Origin: an uncultured Clostridia bacterium
Lineage (GTDB): Bacteria; Bacillota; Clostridia; UBA1381
Direction: 5' to 3'
DNA: 10,617 bases
NCBI GenBank assembly: GCA_934454215.1
Contig: CAKSGG010000116.1
Span: 1 to 10,617 of the forward strand
Position numbers and translations under genes: made by a program. The notes under the pieces were generated by a model. The model had not been told where the DNA came from. It searched no databases and worked only from the letters and a program-made list of their open reading frames with translations. Positions 1 to 8,193 of the stretch are shown piece after piece (position 1 is the stretch's first letter; the number at the start of each line of letters is the position of its first letter).

Positions 1-1
1 T

Positions 2-253
2 TTTAAGAAAAATACCGAAAAGAATATATCAGATTTGGTATTTCAACGGGGCAAATTATATGATAAAAACAGCTCAAAGGCAGAAATTAAGACTATAAAT
101 TCAAAACTACAAAAACTTCGCAAGGATGTGCGGATGTGTAACAATATTTTTCAAGATATTGAAACAATACGGGAACATCAAAATTATGTAATCTGGGTTG
201 AACAAGAAGCCGAAAAGGATAAAAAAAGACGATATTTAGGCAAGGAAAGATAA
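2..253 (+). CDS. C-terminal end of a probable mobilisation relaxase (partial, cut by left edge)
   Basis: The frame is open from the window edge to a TAA at 251-253, so this is the last 83 residues of a longer protein; the TTG at 35 is an internal codon, not a convincing start. The tail is basic and helical, with a run INSKLQKLRKDVRMCNNI followed by a Lys/Arg/Glu-rich end. The pattern of a helix with LRK(D/E)V+(L/M)C resembles the C-terminal tails of Firmicutes MobA/Rlx-type relaxases, which nick DNA at oriT for conjugative transfer. None of the catalytic part (His-triad and Tyr motifs) lies in the window, so the call rests on the tail alone and on the mobile-element signs at the other end. 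It could be any coiled-coil basic protein. The 150 bases after it hold only an imperfect hairpin (285-313) and the promoter of the next operon. Confidence 0.42.
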   Translation, partial: FKKNTEKNISDLVFQRGKLYDKNSSKAEIKTINSKLQKLRKDVRMCNNIFQDIETIREHQNYVIWVEQEAEKDKKRRYLGKER

Positions 254-337
254 ATATATGTTAAGAATAAAATTCTATTTGGTACTGTGCGTAAAAACAT
301 TTTTTTGCAACAGTTAGACTAAATCTGTCCTAAAATA

Positions 338-366
338 TTGACTATCGGGTAATAATATGTTATAAT
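338..366 (+). promoter_or_regulatory. SigA-type promoter of the five-gene operon
   Basis: TTGACT at 338-343 is separated by exactly 17 bases from TATAAT at 361-366, and a TG at 358-359 gives an extended -10. This is close to the vegetative consensus. Transcription would start near 372-374, about 40 bases before the first ATG at 413. A short palindrome, ATAGA-AA-TCTAT (373-384), sits at the predicted start point and could be an operator, but it is too short to be sure. No other good promoter was seen inside the operon, so this one probably drives all five genes. Confidence 0.75.
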
Positions 367-412
367 TAGACCATAGAAATCTATAATATCGACTAAAAAT
401 GGAGTGGATGAT

Positions 413-1666
413 ATGGAAATTAAACGAGATTTATATTTAAACAAACTGATAAAACGAGAGTGTAATGGTTTGGTTAAGGTGGTAACCGGCATAAGAAGAT
501 GCGGTAAATCGTATTTGCTTTTTCATTTGTATCACGATTATTTGCTTAATAAAGGAATTAGTGAAGACCATCTTATAGAAATTGCTCTTGATGATATAAT
601 GAACGAGGAACTCAGAGAGCCGAAAGTGTTATATAATTATATAAAGGAGCAGATTAAAGACAAAGAACAATACTACCTTTTTCTTGATGAAATACAATAT
701 GTCGGAGATTTTTCGGATTTGGTAAACGGACTATCTCATATTAGAAATTTGGATGTATATATAACAGGAAGTAACTCTAAATTTTTGTCGAGTGATATTC
801 TTACGGAATTTAGAGGCAGAGGGGATGAAATACACGTTAATCCTCTTTCTTTTGCTGAGTACAATTCAGTATATGACGGCAGTATGTCTCAAGCGTGGAA
901 AGACTATTATACCTATGGCGGACTTCCCCTCATTCTGACTCGTGAAGATGATGAAATGAAAGCGGAATATCTTTCGTCTTTATTAAAAAAGGTTTATATC
1001 AGCGATATTGTTGACAGAAACAAAATCCGTAATGAAAGCGAGCTTGAAGAATTAGTTAATATTCTTGCATCATCTGTTGGCTCACTTACCAATCCTGCCA
1101 AGCTCAGCAGAACTTTCAGAAGTGTTAAAAACAGTAAAATCACCGAAAAAACCATAAAAAAATATTTGGGTTATCTTACAGATGCATTTTTGATGGATAA
1201 GGCAGTCAGATACGATGTAAAAGGTAAAAAGTATATTGAAACACCTTCAAAATATTATTTTACTGACATCGGCATAAGAAACGCACAGCTTAATTTCAGA
1301 CAACAAGAAGAAAACCACATTATGGAAAACATTATATTTAATGAGCTTAAAATACGGGGCTATCGTGTAGATGTCGGTGTTGTCGAAATAGTCGAAACCA
1401 ATGATGAAGGGAAAAGGGTGCAAAAGGGATTGGAAATAGATTTCATTGCAACAAAAGGCAACAACAAGTATTACATCCAATCAGCTTTTGATATGCCGAA
1501 CGAAGCAAAAGAAATACAAGAAAAGAAATCACTGTTAAAAACAAAGGATTCCTTCAAAAAAATCATTGTCGTGAAAGATGATATTAAGCTTAAACGTGAT
1601 GACAGCGGCATTACCACTATGGGCATATTTGACTTTTTGCTTAATGAAAACAGTTTAGATATGTAG
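413..1666 (+). CDS. AAA-type ATPase with DUF4143 C-terminal domain
   Basis: A 417-residue protein of the AAA_14 + DUF4143 family, usual in length. ATG 413 is preferred to GTG 404: GGAG at 401-404 is spaced 8 nt from the ATG and overlaps the GTG itself. The Walker A motif is GIRRCGKS (residues 26-33) and Walker B is LFLDEIQ with Asp92/Glu93. After it come a sensor-like ITGSNS, the conserved RGRG segment and a YGGLP motif. The C-terminal third is the DUF4143 region, with a conserved Glu near residue 305 and an LEIDFI segment around 340-345, reminiscent of a PD-(D/E)XK-like fold; the last catalytic position (IQS) lacks the usual lysine, so nuclease activity is doubtful. Family members are abundant in anaerobes and mostly of unknown role. 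It is first in the operon, 27 nt before the TerB-type gene with no terminator between, so co-expression is likely; a functional link is inference. Confidence 0.88.
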   Translation: MEIKRDLYLNKLIKRECNGLVKVVTGIRRCGKSYLLFHLYHDYLLNKGISEDHLIEIALDDIMNEELREPKVLYNYIKEQIKDKEQYYLFLDEIQYVGDFSDLVNGLSHIRNLDVYITGSNSKFLSSDILTEFRGRGDEIHVNPLSFAEYNSVYDGSMSQAWKDYYTYGGLPLILTREDDEMKAEYLSSLLKKVYISDIVDRNKIRNESELEELVNILASSVGSLTNPAKLSRTFRSVKNSKITEKTIKKYLGYLTDAFLMDKAVRYDVKGKKYIETPSKYYFTDIGIRNAQLNFRQQEENHIMENIIFNELKIRGYRVDVGVVEIVETNDEGKRVQKGLEIDFIATKGNNKYYIQSAFDMPNEAKEIQEKKSLLKTKDSFKKIIVVKDDIKLKRDDSGITTMGIFDFLLNENSLDM

Positions 1667-1693
1667 CGGTCTGTTTAATTTAGGAGGAGTAAT

Positions 1694-4654
1694 ATGGGAT
1701 TAAGATTTAGGAAAAGCATTAATCTTGGCGGCGGATTTAGGATAAATATAAGCAAATCCGGCATTGGGTACAGTTGGGGATTCCCGGGATATAGGCATAC
1801 TTATAGTCCTAATGGCTCTCAAAGAAAAACATATTCAATCCTGGGAACAGGGATTTCTTGGGTAGAAAATGTAGGGCGAAAAAATAATAACGAAAAATTA
1901 AATTATGATCAAAATACAAAACTAATTACGGGAGAAACAAAATATTTCAACAACACCAATATATCTGATGTTGGAGATAATGATGAAATAATAAAACAAA
2001 TACGCAAATTGAGAATAATCGATACCATTGCAAATATATGTCTTTTGTCCGTGTTTTTAATTCCTGTTGGAATAGTGCTAAAATTGTTAATTTCTCTTGA
2101 TTGGAAGATTGACTTATCATATGAAATGGACGATGATAACAGAAAAAAGTACGAATATTTGAACAGTTTTTTGACCGAAATGTCTAAAAACGACAGACTA
2201 TGGCAGGTTAACTCATTAACTCGCGTTTATAATACTAAATATAATGCCGGTGCAGGAAATAGTGTCACAAGGCATAGGGTTAATGTTGTTTGCAAAATGC
2301 CATGGTATATTTCTTGCAATATAAATGTATTTTGTTTAAATTTAAAAAGCGAAAAGATATACTTCACGCCTGACAGGATGATTGTTTTTAAAAATATGGG
2401 AGGCGTTGGAAGTAAATCGTATAGCAAATTGACAACGGATTTTTCTTTTACAAATTTCGTGGAAAACGAATTTGTGCCGAGAGATGCAGAAGTTGTTAGT
2501 CACACTTGGAAATATGTAAATAAGAACGGTGGACCGGATAGGAGATTCAACGATAATAGGCAGATTCCGGTATGCAGATATGGTGGGATTAATTTTAAAT
2601 CTTCTGACGGAATAAATATATACCTTGAATGTTCAAATCATAAATTGGTTTCTGCATTGCAAGATTATTTTACAAAGTTTATGAACTATCATAGCACGAT
2701 AACAAACATATCAAAAAAATCTGCCAAAGCAACATCAAATTCATTCGCTGATGATTCTGCTGTTGAAAACAAATATGAAAAAGGTGATGGTAAGGCTCTA
2801 TTTTCTGAAAGGACTCGGCTGATAAATACAATTAAGAATGTTTTAGAGAAACAAACAAATGAAAATGACACACAATTATCAAAAACTGAAACAAGCGATA
2901 CAAAAAGCAGTAATACCACAGGCAATACTGCTACTATGTTTACAGATGTTTGTGTGCCGGGAAATGAAGAGCATACTCAACCCATACCACGGATGAATTT
3001 TGAGCCTGTCAAAAAGGAAGAACATACTGCTCCGAACGATAACCTTGAAATTCACTTTGATTACGAATCGTTATATCAACCTGCTGATTTTATAAAGGAT
3101 ATGAAACAGTTTGAGCATAAAGAAGGCAAAAAAGCTGAATTTGTCCCGTTTATGCAATACTATCCAACATACAGCAGTATGGACAAGCAGCAGAAAGAAT
3201 GGTATTTTTATTGGAGAAGTCAAGTCCGAAAAGGGATATATTTAGACACAGACCTATCATATATATTTGTTCATGTATATGAACTGTTAAGCGGATATGG
3301 TATGAACAATGCTGATGACAGTTATAAACAATTAATGGAACTGTGGGAAAATTACAGAAAGGAATATCCCAAGCTGGACGGATATTTGTTTGAGTGGATA
3401 TTTGAGTTTTGCCAACTTTACAACCTTGACTTTGAAATGCCGGAATGGACAGACTTATCATTACCGTATCAACCCGAGATAAAAAATGTTATTATAAGCA
3501 AACATAGCGGCGAGATACCTTTAAAGCTGACATTTGCTCTGATAGATTCACTGTGCGATTATTCATTAGTAAGAAGTAAATTTTATAAAGACGGGCATAA
3601 AATGCTTATGAATGAGGCTATTCCGAGAGTTGTTGCATTGGCTGATGCAGCATTATATAAAAAAGAGGGCAAAGGAATACTTGATAAATACGTACCAAAT
3701 CGCCCGAGGAAACAAACCTATTATGCTTTTCGAGGTGCAAATTGCAAAAACTCAAATCAAAGGGTGGATATTACGGTTAAGGACTACATAAACAGTGCAA
3801 AATTACGGGCATATATAAATGAATTGGTAAGATATGCAGAAAATGTGTTAAGGGAATTATATAACTGCCGAGGACGGTTAAGAGGTGTTTTATTAGATGA
3901 TGAAACTGCAAAATTCGTAAAAGCGTTTTTGCATAAAGAATATTCACCGATTAAGCATGAGTCTGTTCCGGAAAAGAAAACCGAGATAAATCTTAATTTT
4001 GATAACATAAAAGAGTTAAGAACACAATCGGATGCAGTCAGAGATGCTCTTGAGGTGGAAGAAACTTCTTCCGAAATAAAAGAATTGTTGACTGATTTGA
4101 AAGAGGCAAAAGAAATATTTATAGCTATGCCGCAGTATTGCCGAAATTTGATTGATGAATTACAAAAACATTCATGGGAAATTGATTATAATTCATCTTG
4201 TCAGGCATCAATTGACATAATCAATGGACTATCCGGCAAGCTTTTAGCGTGTGACTTGCTGGTTGTTGAAGGAAATCATTTGATACTTGAAGATGATTAC
4301 AGAGATGAGTTTGATTATCTGTATGAACATCTTGAAGAAATTGAAACAGCAAAACCGAATGCAACAGCGGATTCAACATTTGATTTAACACTTCTTTCGG
4401 AAGAAATGAAAGAACTTTTTGAAAGCCTCTCACCGTATCAGGAAGAGATAATTTGTGTTATACTATCCCGAACTGATGTAAAGAATCGCATAGACAAAAT
4501 TGCTGATGCTCAAATGTCTATGCCTGAAATTCTTGTAGATGAGATTAACGATATTGCTTCCCAGTATATTGGAGATATTCTTATAGATACTTTCGAAGAT
4601 GAAATGTGCATATTGGAGCAATATGAGGATGAACTTAAAAAAGCCGTAAAATAG
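1694..4654 (+). CDS. Membrane-anchored DUF4236 / TerB-N / TerB-C protein
   Basis: A 986-residue multidomain protein; GGAGG at 1683-1687 is 6 nt before the ATG. Residues 1-57 are a clear DUF4236 domain (start GLRFRKS, then RINISKSGIGYSWG and ILGTGISW). A hydrophobic helix at about 107-132 (ICLLSVFLIPVGIVLKLLI) is the only likely membrane segment. Residues 140-345 form a mixed region that I do not recognise. A linker rich in Asn, Ser, Thr, Lys and Glu (about 345-450) leads to a TerB-N domain (about 455-655, with the QYYPTYSSMDKQQKEWYFYW core), a less conserved helical stretch, and a TerB-C domain at the end (about 895-982, with MPEILVDEINDIASQYIGD). TerB-N and TerB-C are known from tellurium/stress-response neighbourhoods, where they are thought to flank TerB in membrane-linked complexes; no classical TerB domain is evident between them here. 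Its stop codon overlaps the next gene's ribosome binding site. Likely role: membrane-tethered sensor or scaffold for the ATPase and helicase (inferred). Confidence 0.85.
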   Translation: MGLRFRKSINLGGGFRINISKSGIGYSWGFPGYRHTYSPNGSQRKTYSILGTGISWVENVGRKNNNEKLNYDQNTKLITGETKYFNNTNISDVGDNDEIIKQIRKLRIIDTIANICLLSVFLIPVGIVLKLLISLDWKIDLSYEMDDDNRKKYEYLNSFLTEMSKNDRLWQVNSLTRVYNTKYNAGAGNSVTRHRVNVVCKMPWYISCNINVFCLNLKSEKIYFTPDRMIVFKNMGGVGSKSYSKLTTDFSFTNFVENEFVPRDAEVVSHTWKYVNKNGGPDRRFNDNRQIPVCRYGGINFKSSDGINIYLECSNHKLVSALQDYFTKFMNYHSTITNISKKSAKATSNSFADDSAVENKYEKGDGKALFSERTRLINTIKNVLEKQTNENDTQLSKTETSDTKSSNTTGNTATMFTDVCVPGNEEHTQPIPRMNFEPVKKEEHTAPNDNLEIHFDYESLYQPADFIKDMKQFEHKEGKKAEFVPFMQYYPTYSSMDKQQKEWYFYWRSQVRKGIYLDTDLSYIFVHVYELLSGYGMNNADDSYKQLMELWENYRKEYPKLDGYLFEWIFEFCQLYNLDFEMPEWTDLSLPYQPEIKNVIISKHSGEIPLKLTFALIDSLCDYSLVRSKFYKDGHKMLMNEAIPRVVALADAALYKKEGKGILDKYVPNRPRKQTYYAFRGANCKNSNQRVDITVKDYINSAKLRAYINELVRYAENVLRELYNCRGRLRGVLLDDETAKFVKAFLHKEYSPIKHESVPEKKTEINLNFDNIKELRTQSDAVRDALEVEETSSEIKELLTDLKEAKEIFIAMPQYCRNLIDELQKHSWEIDYNSSCQASIDIINGLSGKLLACDLLVVEGNHLILEDDYRDEFDYLYEHLEEIETAKPNATADSTFDLTLLSEEMKELFESLSPYQEEIICVILSRTDVKNRIDKIADAQMSMPEILVDEINDIASQYIGDILIDTFEDEMCILEQYEDELKKAVK

Positions 4655-4665
4655 GAGGAATTAAA

Positions 4666-6000
4666 ATGGCGGTAACGATAAATCGTCGCGAAGGAGCGGC
4701 ACTGATTAATTCTTTGACAGCCGGAGTTGTTCCGAGAATAGGACTCAGACATATTGCGGTAGGCAGACAGGGTGAAATAAACGCTTTTCTTAATGATTTG
4801 GCAACCGTTGAAGACGGGGGTGCGGCATTTAGATTTGTGTGCGGACAATACGGAAGCGGAAAGAGTTTTTTATTGCAAACAATTCGTAATAATGCTATGG
4901 AACGCTCATTTGTAGTTATGGATGCCGACCTTTCGCCGGAACGCAGGCTTGTTGGTACAAATGGGCAGGGACTTGCTACATACAGAGAATTGATACAACA
5001 TACTTCTACACGTACACGCCCGGAAGGCAGTGCGTTGGAATCAGTTATTCAAAAGTGGATTGCATCATTGCAGGCTATTACCGCAAAGGAAGAAAATTTA
5101 CAGGTAAATGATCCGGCTCTCATTGATGCGGTGAGCGAAAAAATTTCCGATGTTTTATCAGAACTCTCCGAAATGGCTTACGGATTTGCATTTGCAAATG
5201 TTATAAATTCATATTGGAAAGGTATGAAAACAGGAGATGAGGTTTTGAAAACATCTGCCCTGCGTTGGCTTCGCGGAGAATATGCAAACAAAACCGAAGC
5301 AAAAAAAGAACTTCCGGTTGATAGTATTATTGATGATCAGAATTGGTACGAGTTCTTGAAACTTTTTGCTCTATTTGTAAAAAAAGCTGGATATAAAGGA
5401 TTGCTTGTTTTTATTGATGAGGGTGTCAATCTGTATAAAATAAATCATAAGCAGGCACGCGACAGTAACTACGAAAAAGTTTTAACCATATTTAATGATA
5501 CAATGCAAGGCAAAGCTGAATATATAGGTGTGTTTATGAGCGGAACGCCGCAATTTATTTATGATGAACGCCGAGGCTTGTTCAGCTATGAGGCCCTTCG
5601 GTCAAGACTTGCGGATAACCGCTTTGCAACACAAGGTTTTGTTGATTTTACAAGTCCGGTAATAAAGCTTAATCAGCTTTCACCGGAAGAAATTTATCTG
5701 TTGCTTGAACGTCTGTGTGAATTGCATAGCAGCTATTATTCTTATGAAAACAAACTGGGTTCAAAAGAACTTACGGCGTTTTTAAATACGGTTCTCGGAA
5801 GGCTGGGAGCCGACCAGCTGCTCACACCAAGAGAGGTAACACGAGATTTTCTCGGACTTTTAAACATACTTTATCAAAATCCTGATGCAACATTTGATTC
5901 GTTGATAAACGAACAAGGCTTTGCCGTAAAGAGCGCGGAAAAAGATCCCGAGCAAATTGATGAAGAAACCGATGATTTATTTGCGGAGTTTAACATATGA
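4666..6000 (+). CDS. BrxD-like P-loop ATPase (BrxC/BrxD, DUF2791 family)
   Basis: A 444-residue ATPase, full length for BrxD-like proteins. GGAGG at 4654-4658 lies 7 nt before ATG 4666. The N-terminus has the family pattern (INSLTAGVVPRIGLRHIAVGR), followed by Walker A GQYGSGKS at 60-67, the conserved DLSPERRL stretch, Walker B LLVFIDEG with Asp251/Glu252, and a sensor-type MSGTPQFIYD followed by Arg-rich residues (YEALRSRL) that could supply an arginine finger. In type 2 BREX phage-defence loci, brxD sits next to the helicase gene brxHI; the same order occurs here, with a 4-base ATGA overlap with the helicase gene, implying coupled translation and probably a shared complex. None of the other BREX core genes (pglZ, pglX methylase, brxC/pglY) is in the window. 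The biochemical role of BrxD is not established; ATP-driven loading or control of the helicase is an inference. Confidence 0.88.
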   Translation: MAVTINRREGAALINSLTAGVVPRIGLRHIAVGRQGEINAFLNDLATVEDGGAAFRFVCGQYGSGKSFLLQTIRNNAMERSFVVMDADLSPERRLVGTNGQGLATYRELIQHTSTRTRPEGSALESVIQKWIASLQAITAKEENLQVNDPALIDAVSEKISDVLSELSEMAYGFAFANVINSYWKGMKTGDEVLKTSALRWLRGEYANKTEAKKELPVDSIIDDQNWYEFLKLFALFVKKAGYKGLLVFIDEGVNLYKINHKQARDSNYEKVLTIFNDTMQGKAEYIGVFMSGTPQFIYDERRGLFSYEALRSRLADNRFATQGFVDFTSPVIKLNQLSPEEIYLLLERLCELHSSYYSYENKLGSKELTAFLNTVLGRLGADQLLTPREVTRDFLGLLNILYQNPDATFDSLINEQGFAVKSAEKDPEQIDEETDDLFAEFNI

Positions 6001-8171
6001 GTAAAAGTGCATTTGAGCGTTATGCTCCTTTTATACAAGAATATATATATCGTAAAAAATGGACTGATTTGCGTGAAGTACAGGTTGAAGCGTGCAATGC
6101 TATTTTGGACACCGATAAGCATGTTATAATCGCCTCTGGTACTGCATCTGGAAAGACAGAGGCGGCATTCTTCCCTATGCTTACTTTACTTGAACAAAAA
6201 CCGTCAGAATCTGTTGGCATTATGTATATCGGTCCATTAAAAGCCTTGATAAATGACCAGTTTGATAGGCTGAGTGAATTGTTGGAAGATGCTCAAATAC
6301 CTGTTTGGTCTTGGCACGGAGATGTTTCGCAAGCACATAAGAAAAAAGCCTTGAAAGTCTCAAAAGGTGTTTTACAGATAACACCCGAATCGTTAGAGGC
6401 TCTTGTTATGCGTCATCCGGGTGATGCCTGCAGACTTTTTTCAGATTTGCGTTTTATAGTAATTGATGAAATTCATGCTTTGATGGGTGAAGATCGAGGA
6501 CTTCAGGTTCTTTGCTTGATTGACAGATTAGAGAAAATGACAGGTTGCGTGCCGAGAAGAATCGGGCTCTCTGCAACTTTGAATGATTACGCCCCTGCAA
6601 TGGAATTTTTAACTTCCGGGAGTGATAAAAGTGCAATCGCTGTTGGCATACAAAGCCACAAACGAACAATATCACTATGTGTGGAAAGTTTTATTTTGCC
6701 TGATGATGAATCAAAAGCTGTAAGTGTGCTGAATCAATACAATAAATTTTTATACGATAATTGCCATAATAAGAAGTGCCTGATTTTCACAAATAGCAGA
6801 CAAAATGCAGAAAAAACTATCGGAGATATGAAAAGGGAAGCCGAGAAACGCAACGAAAGTGATGTTTTTTATGTTCATCACGGAAGTGTGTCAGCCGAAT
6901 TGAGAAAAGAGGCTGAAACTGCTTTAAAAGAAAATGAGGGATCTACTGTTGCTGCGGCTACCCTGACATTAGAGCTGGGAATTGATATAGGTGATTTAGA
7001 TTCCACTATTCAATTAGGAGCACCGTTTTCGTGTTCCAGTTTTGTTCAAAGACTTGGGCGTTCCGGGCGAAGAACGGGTAAATCTCAAATGATGTTTTTG
7101 AATTTGTATTATAATTCACATAAAAACCCGTTAGAGGCGATGCCGTGGAGTCTGCTTTGTTCAATTGCAATTATTCAGCTATATTTGGAAGAAAGATGGG
7201 TTGAGCCTTTTGAGAAAAAGAAAAAACCTTTTAGTCTGCTTGCTCATCAAACACTGAGTACACTTATGGCTTGCGGTGAGCTTACACCATCTGAACTTGC
7301 AAGAAAAGTTTTGTTGCTTCCGGCGTTTAAGGGCATTGTTTCTGCTGATGAATACCGAGAATTGCTGAAGTATATGCTTGAAAAAGAATATTTACAGCGT
7401 ATGGAAAATGGCGGTATAATAGTTGGATTGCTTGGAGAAAAGATATGTAATTATTTCACATTCTATGCCGTTTTTCAAGATGAAGAAACATACAAGGTAT
7501 TAAGTAAAACCGGTGAAATCGGAACGTTAGATAATTGCCCGGCATTGGGAGAGGTATTTGTTCTTGCCGGGCGTTCTTGGGTTGTAATATCGGTTGATGA
7601 AGAACGGAAAAGTATTTATGTAAATCCAACAAAGAGCAGCAGAATTCCGATATGGAACGGCAGCGGAGGAAATATTCACGAAAAAATATTTAAACGAATA
7701 AAGAAAGTATTGCAGGAAGATATAATATATACATATTTGCGTCCTAATGCAATACAACTTTTGACGGATGCCAGAAAAGTTGCGAGAGAAAGCGGAATAT
7801 TGGAACATGATATAATACAGTTTTCCGAAAATGCTTACCATATTTGTCCGTGGACGGGAACAAAAGAATTAGCGACAATATTGAATTTGTTTTCGTATGG
7901 ATTAAAAGAACAGCTCGATATTCGTTCTGTCGAGGGAGGATTCGGTTATCTGACATTCAGAAGCGGATTGGAGAAAAAAGAACTTATCAACTGCTTAATG
8001 AATTTAAAAATAGACCAAAACAATCCGGGTATGGTTCTTGCAAAAGATGCGGCTCCTAAAAAAGACAAGTACGATTATATGGTTCCGGGCAATCTTTTGC
8101 GAAGTGCATATTTGTATAATCAAGTTGATGTAAAATCCGCAAATAATATATTGAATAACCTCGTTTGGTAA
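5997..8171 (+). CDS. BrxHI/Lhr-like DEAD/DEAH-box superfamily 2 helicase
   Basis: A 724-residue SF2 helicase with all core motifs: a Q-like LREVQVEA near 25-32, Walker A GTASGKT (48-54), motif Ia IGPLKALIND, Ib ITPESLEAL, motif II DEIH (157-160), motif III SAT (192-194), motif IV LIFTNSR, motif V TLTLELGIDIGD, and motif VI QRLGRSGRR (351-359). The motif spacing and the RLGRSGRR form match the Lhr/BrxHI branch. The C-terminal half (about 420-724) has a winged-helix-like stretch and a beta-rich segment as in Lhr-type helicases; no nuclease or zinc-cluster motif is evident. The start ATG overlaps the previous TGA (ATGA at 5997-6000), and GGAG at 5985-5988 gives 8-nt spacing. It should translocate on nucleic acid with ATP; as partner of the BrxD-like ATPase it probably acts on foreign or damaged DNA, which is inference from BREX loci. 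Confidence 0.9.
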   Translation: MSKSAFERYAPFIQEYIYRKKWTDLREVQVEACNAILDTDKHVIIASGTASGKTEAAFFPMLTLLEQKPSESVGIMYIGPLKALINDQFDRLSELLEDAQIPVWSWHGDVSQAHKKKALKVSKGVLQITPESLEALVMRHPGDACRLFSDLRFIVIDEIHALMGEDRGLQVLCLIDRLEKMTGCVPRRIGLSATLNDYAPAMEFLTSGSDKSAIAVGIQSHKRTISLCVESFILPDDESKAVSVLNQYNKFLYDNCHNKKCLIFTNSRQNAEKTIGDMKREAEKRNESDVFYVHHGSVSAELRKEAETALKENEGSTVAAATLTLELGIDIGDLDSTIQLGAPFSCSSFVQRLGRSGRRTGKSQMMFLNLYYNSHKNPLEAMPWSLLCSIAIIQLYLEERWVEPFEKKKKPFSLLAHQTLSTLMACGELTPSELARKVLLLPAFKGIVSADEYRELLKYMLEKEYLQRMENGGIIVGLLGEKICNYFTFYAVFQDEETYKVLSKTGEIGTLDNCPALGEVFVLAGRSWVVISVDEERKSIYVNPTKSSRIPIWNGSGGNIHEKIFKRIKKVLQEDIIYTYLRPNAIQLLTDARKVARESGILEHDIIQFSENAYHICPWTGTKELATILNLFSYGLKEQLDIRSVEGGFGYLTFRSGLEKKELINCLMNLKIDQNNPGMVLAKDAAPKKDKYDYMVPGNLLRSAYLYNQVDVKSANNILNNLVW

Positions 8172-8193
8172 ATACGGAGGTAAGAGTGTTGAT

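Noticed and set aside
285..313. Imperfect hairpin CTGTGC...GCAACAG with A-run/T-run as a terminator for the upstream gene
   Set aside because: The stem is short, bulged and mostly A-T pairs, and no T-tract follows it; too weak to call.
404..412. GTG at 404 as the start of the first ATPase gene
   Set aside because: It overlaps the GGAG that would serve as ribosome binding site; ATG 413 has correct 8-nt spacing and matches the usual N-terminus of the family.
1694..4654. Reading the TerB-type gene as a tellurite-resistance determinant
   Set aside because: Only TerB-N and TerB-C are seen; there is no TerC, TerD, TerZ or classical TerB gene, and the neighbours are DNA-acting ATPases, so metal resistance is not supported.
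3150..4848. Several minus-strand open frames of 70-112 codons across the TerB-type gene
   Set aside because: They are shadows of the real plus-strand gene: no ribosome binding sites, no recognisable domains, and the opposite strand has clear conserved domains.
4666..8171. A complete BREX system
   Set aside because: Only BrxD-like and BrxHI-like genes are present; no alkaline-phosphatase-like PglZ, no PglX methylase and no large BrxC/PglY ATPase lie in the window.
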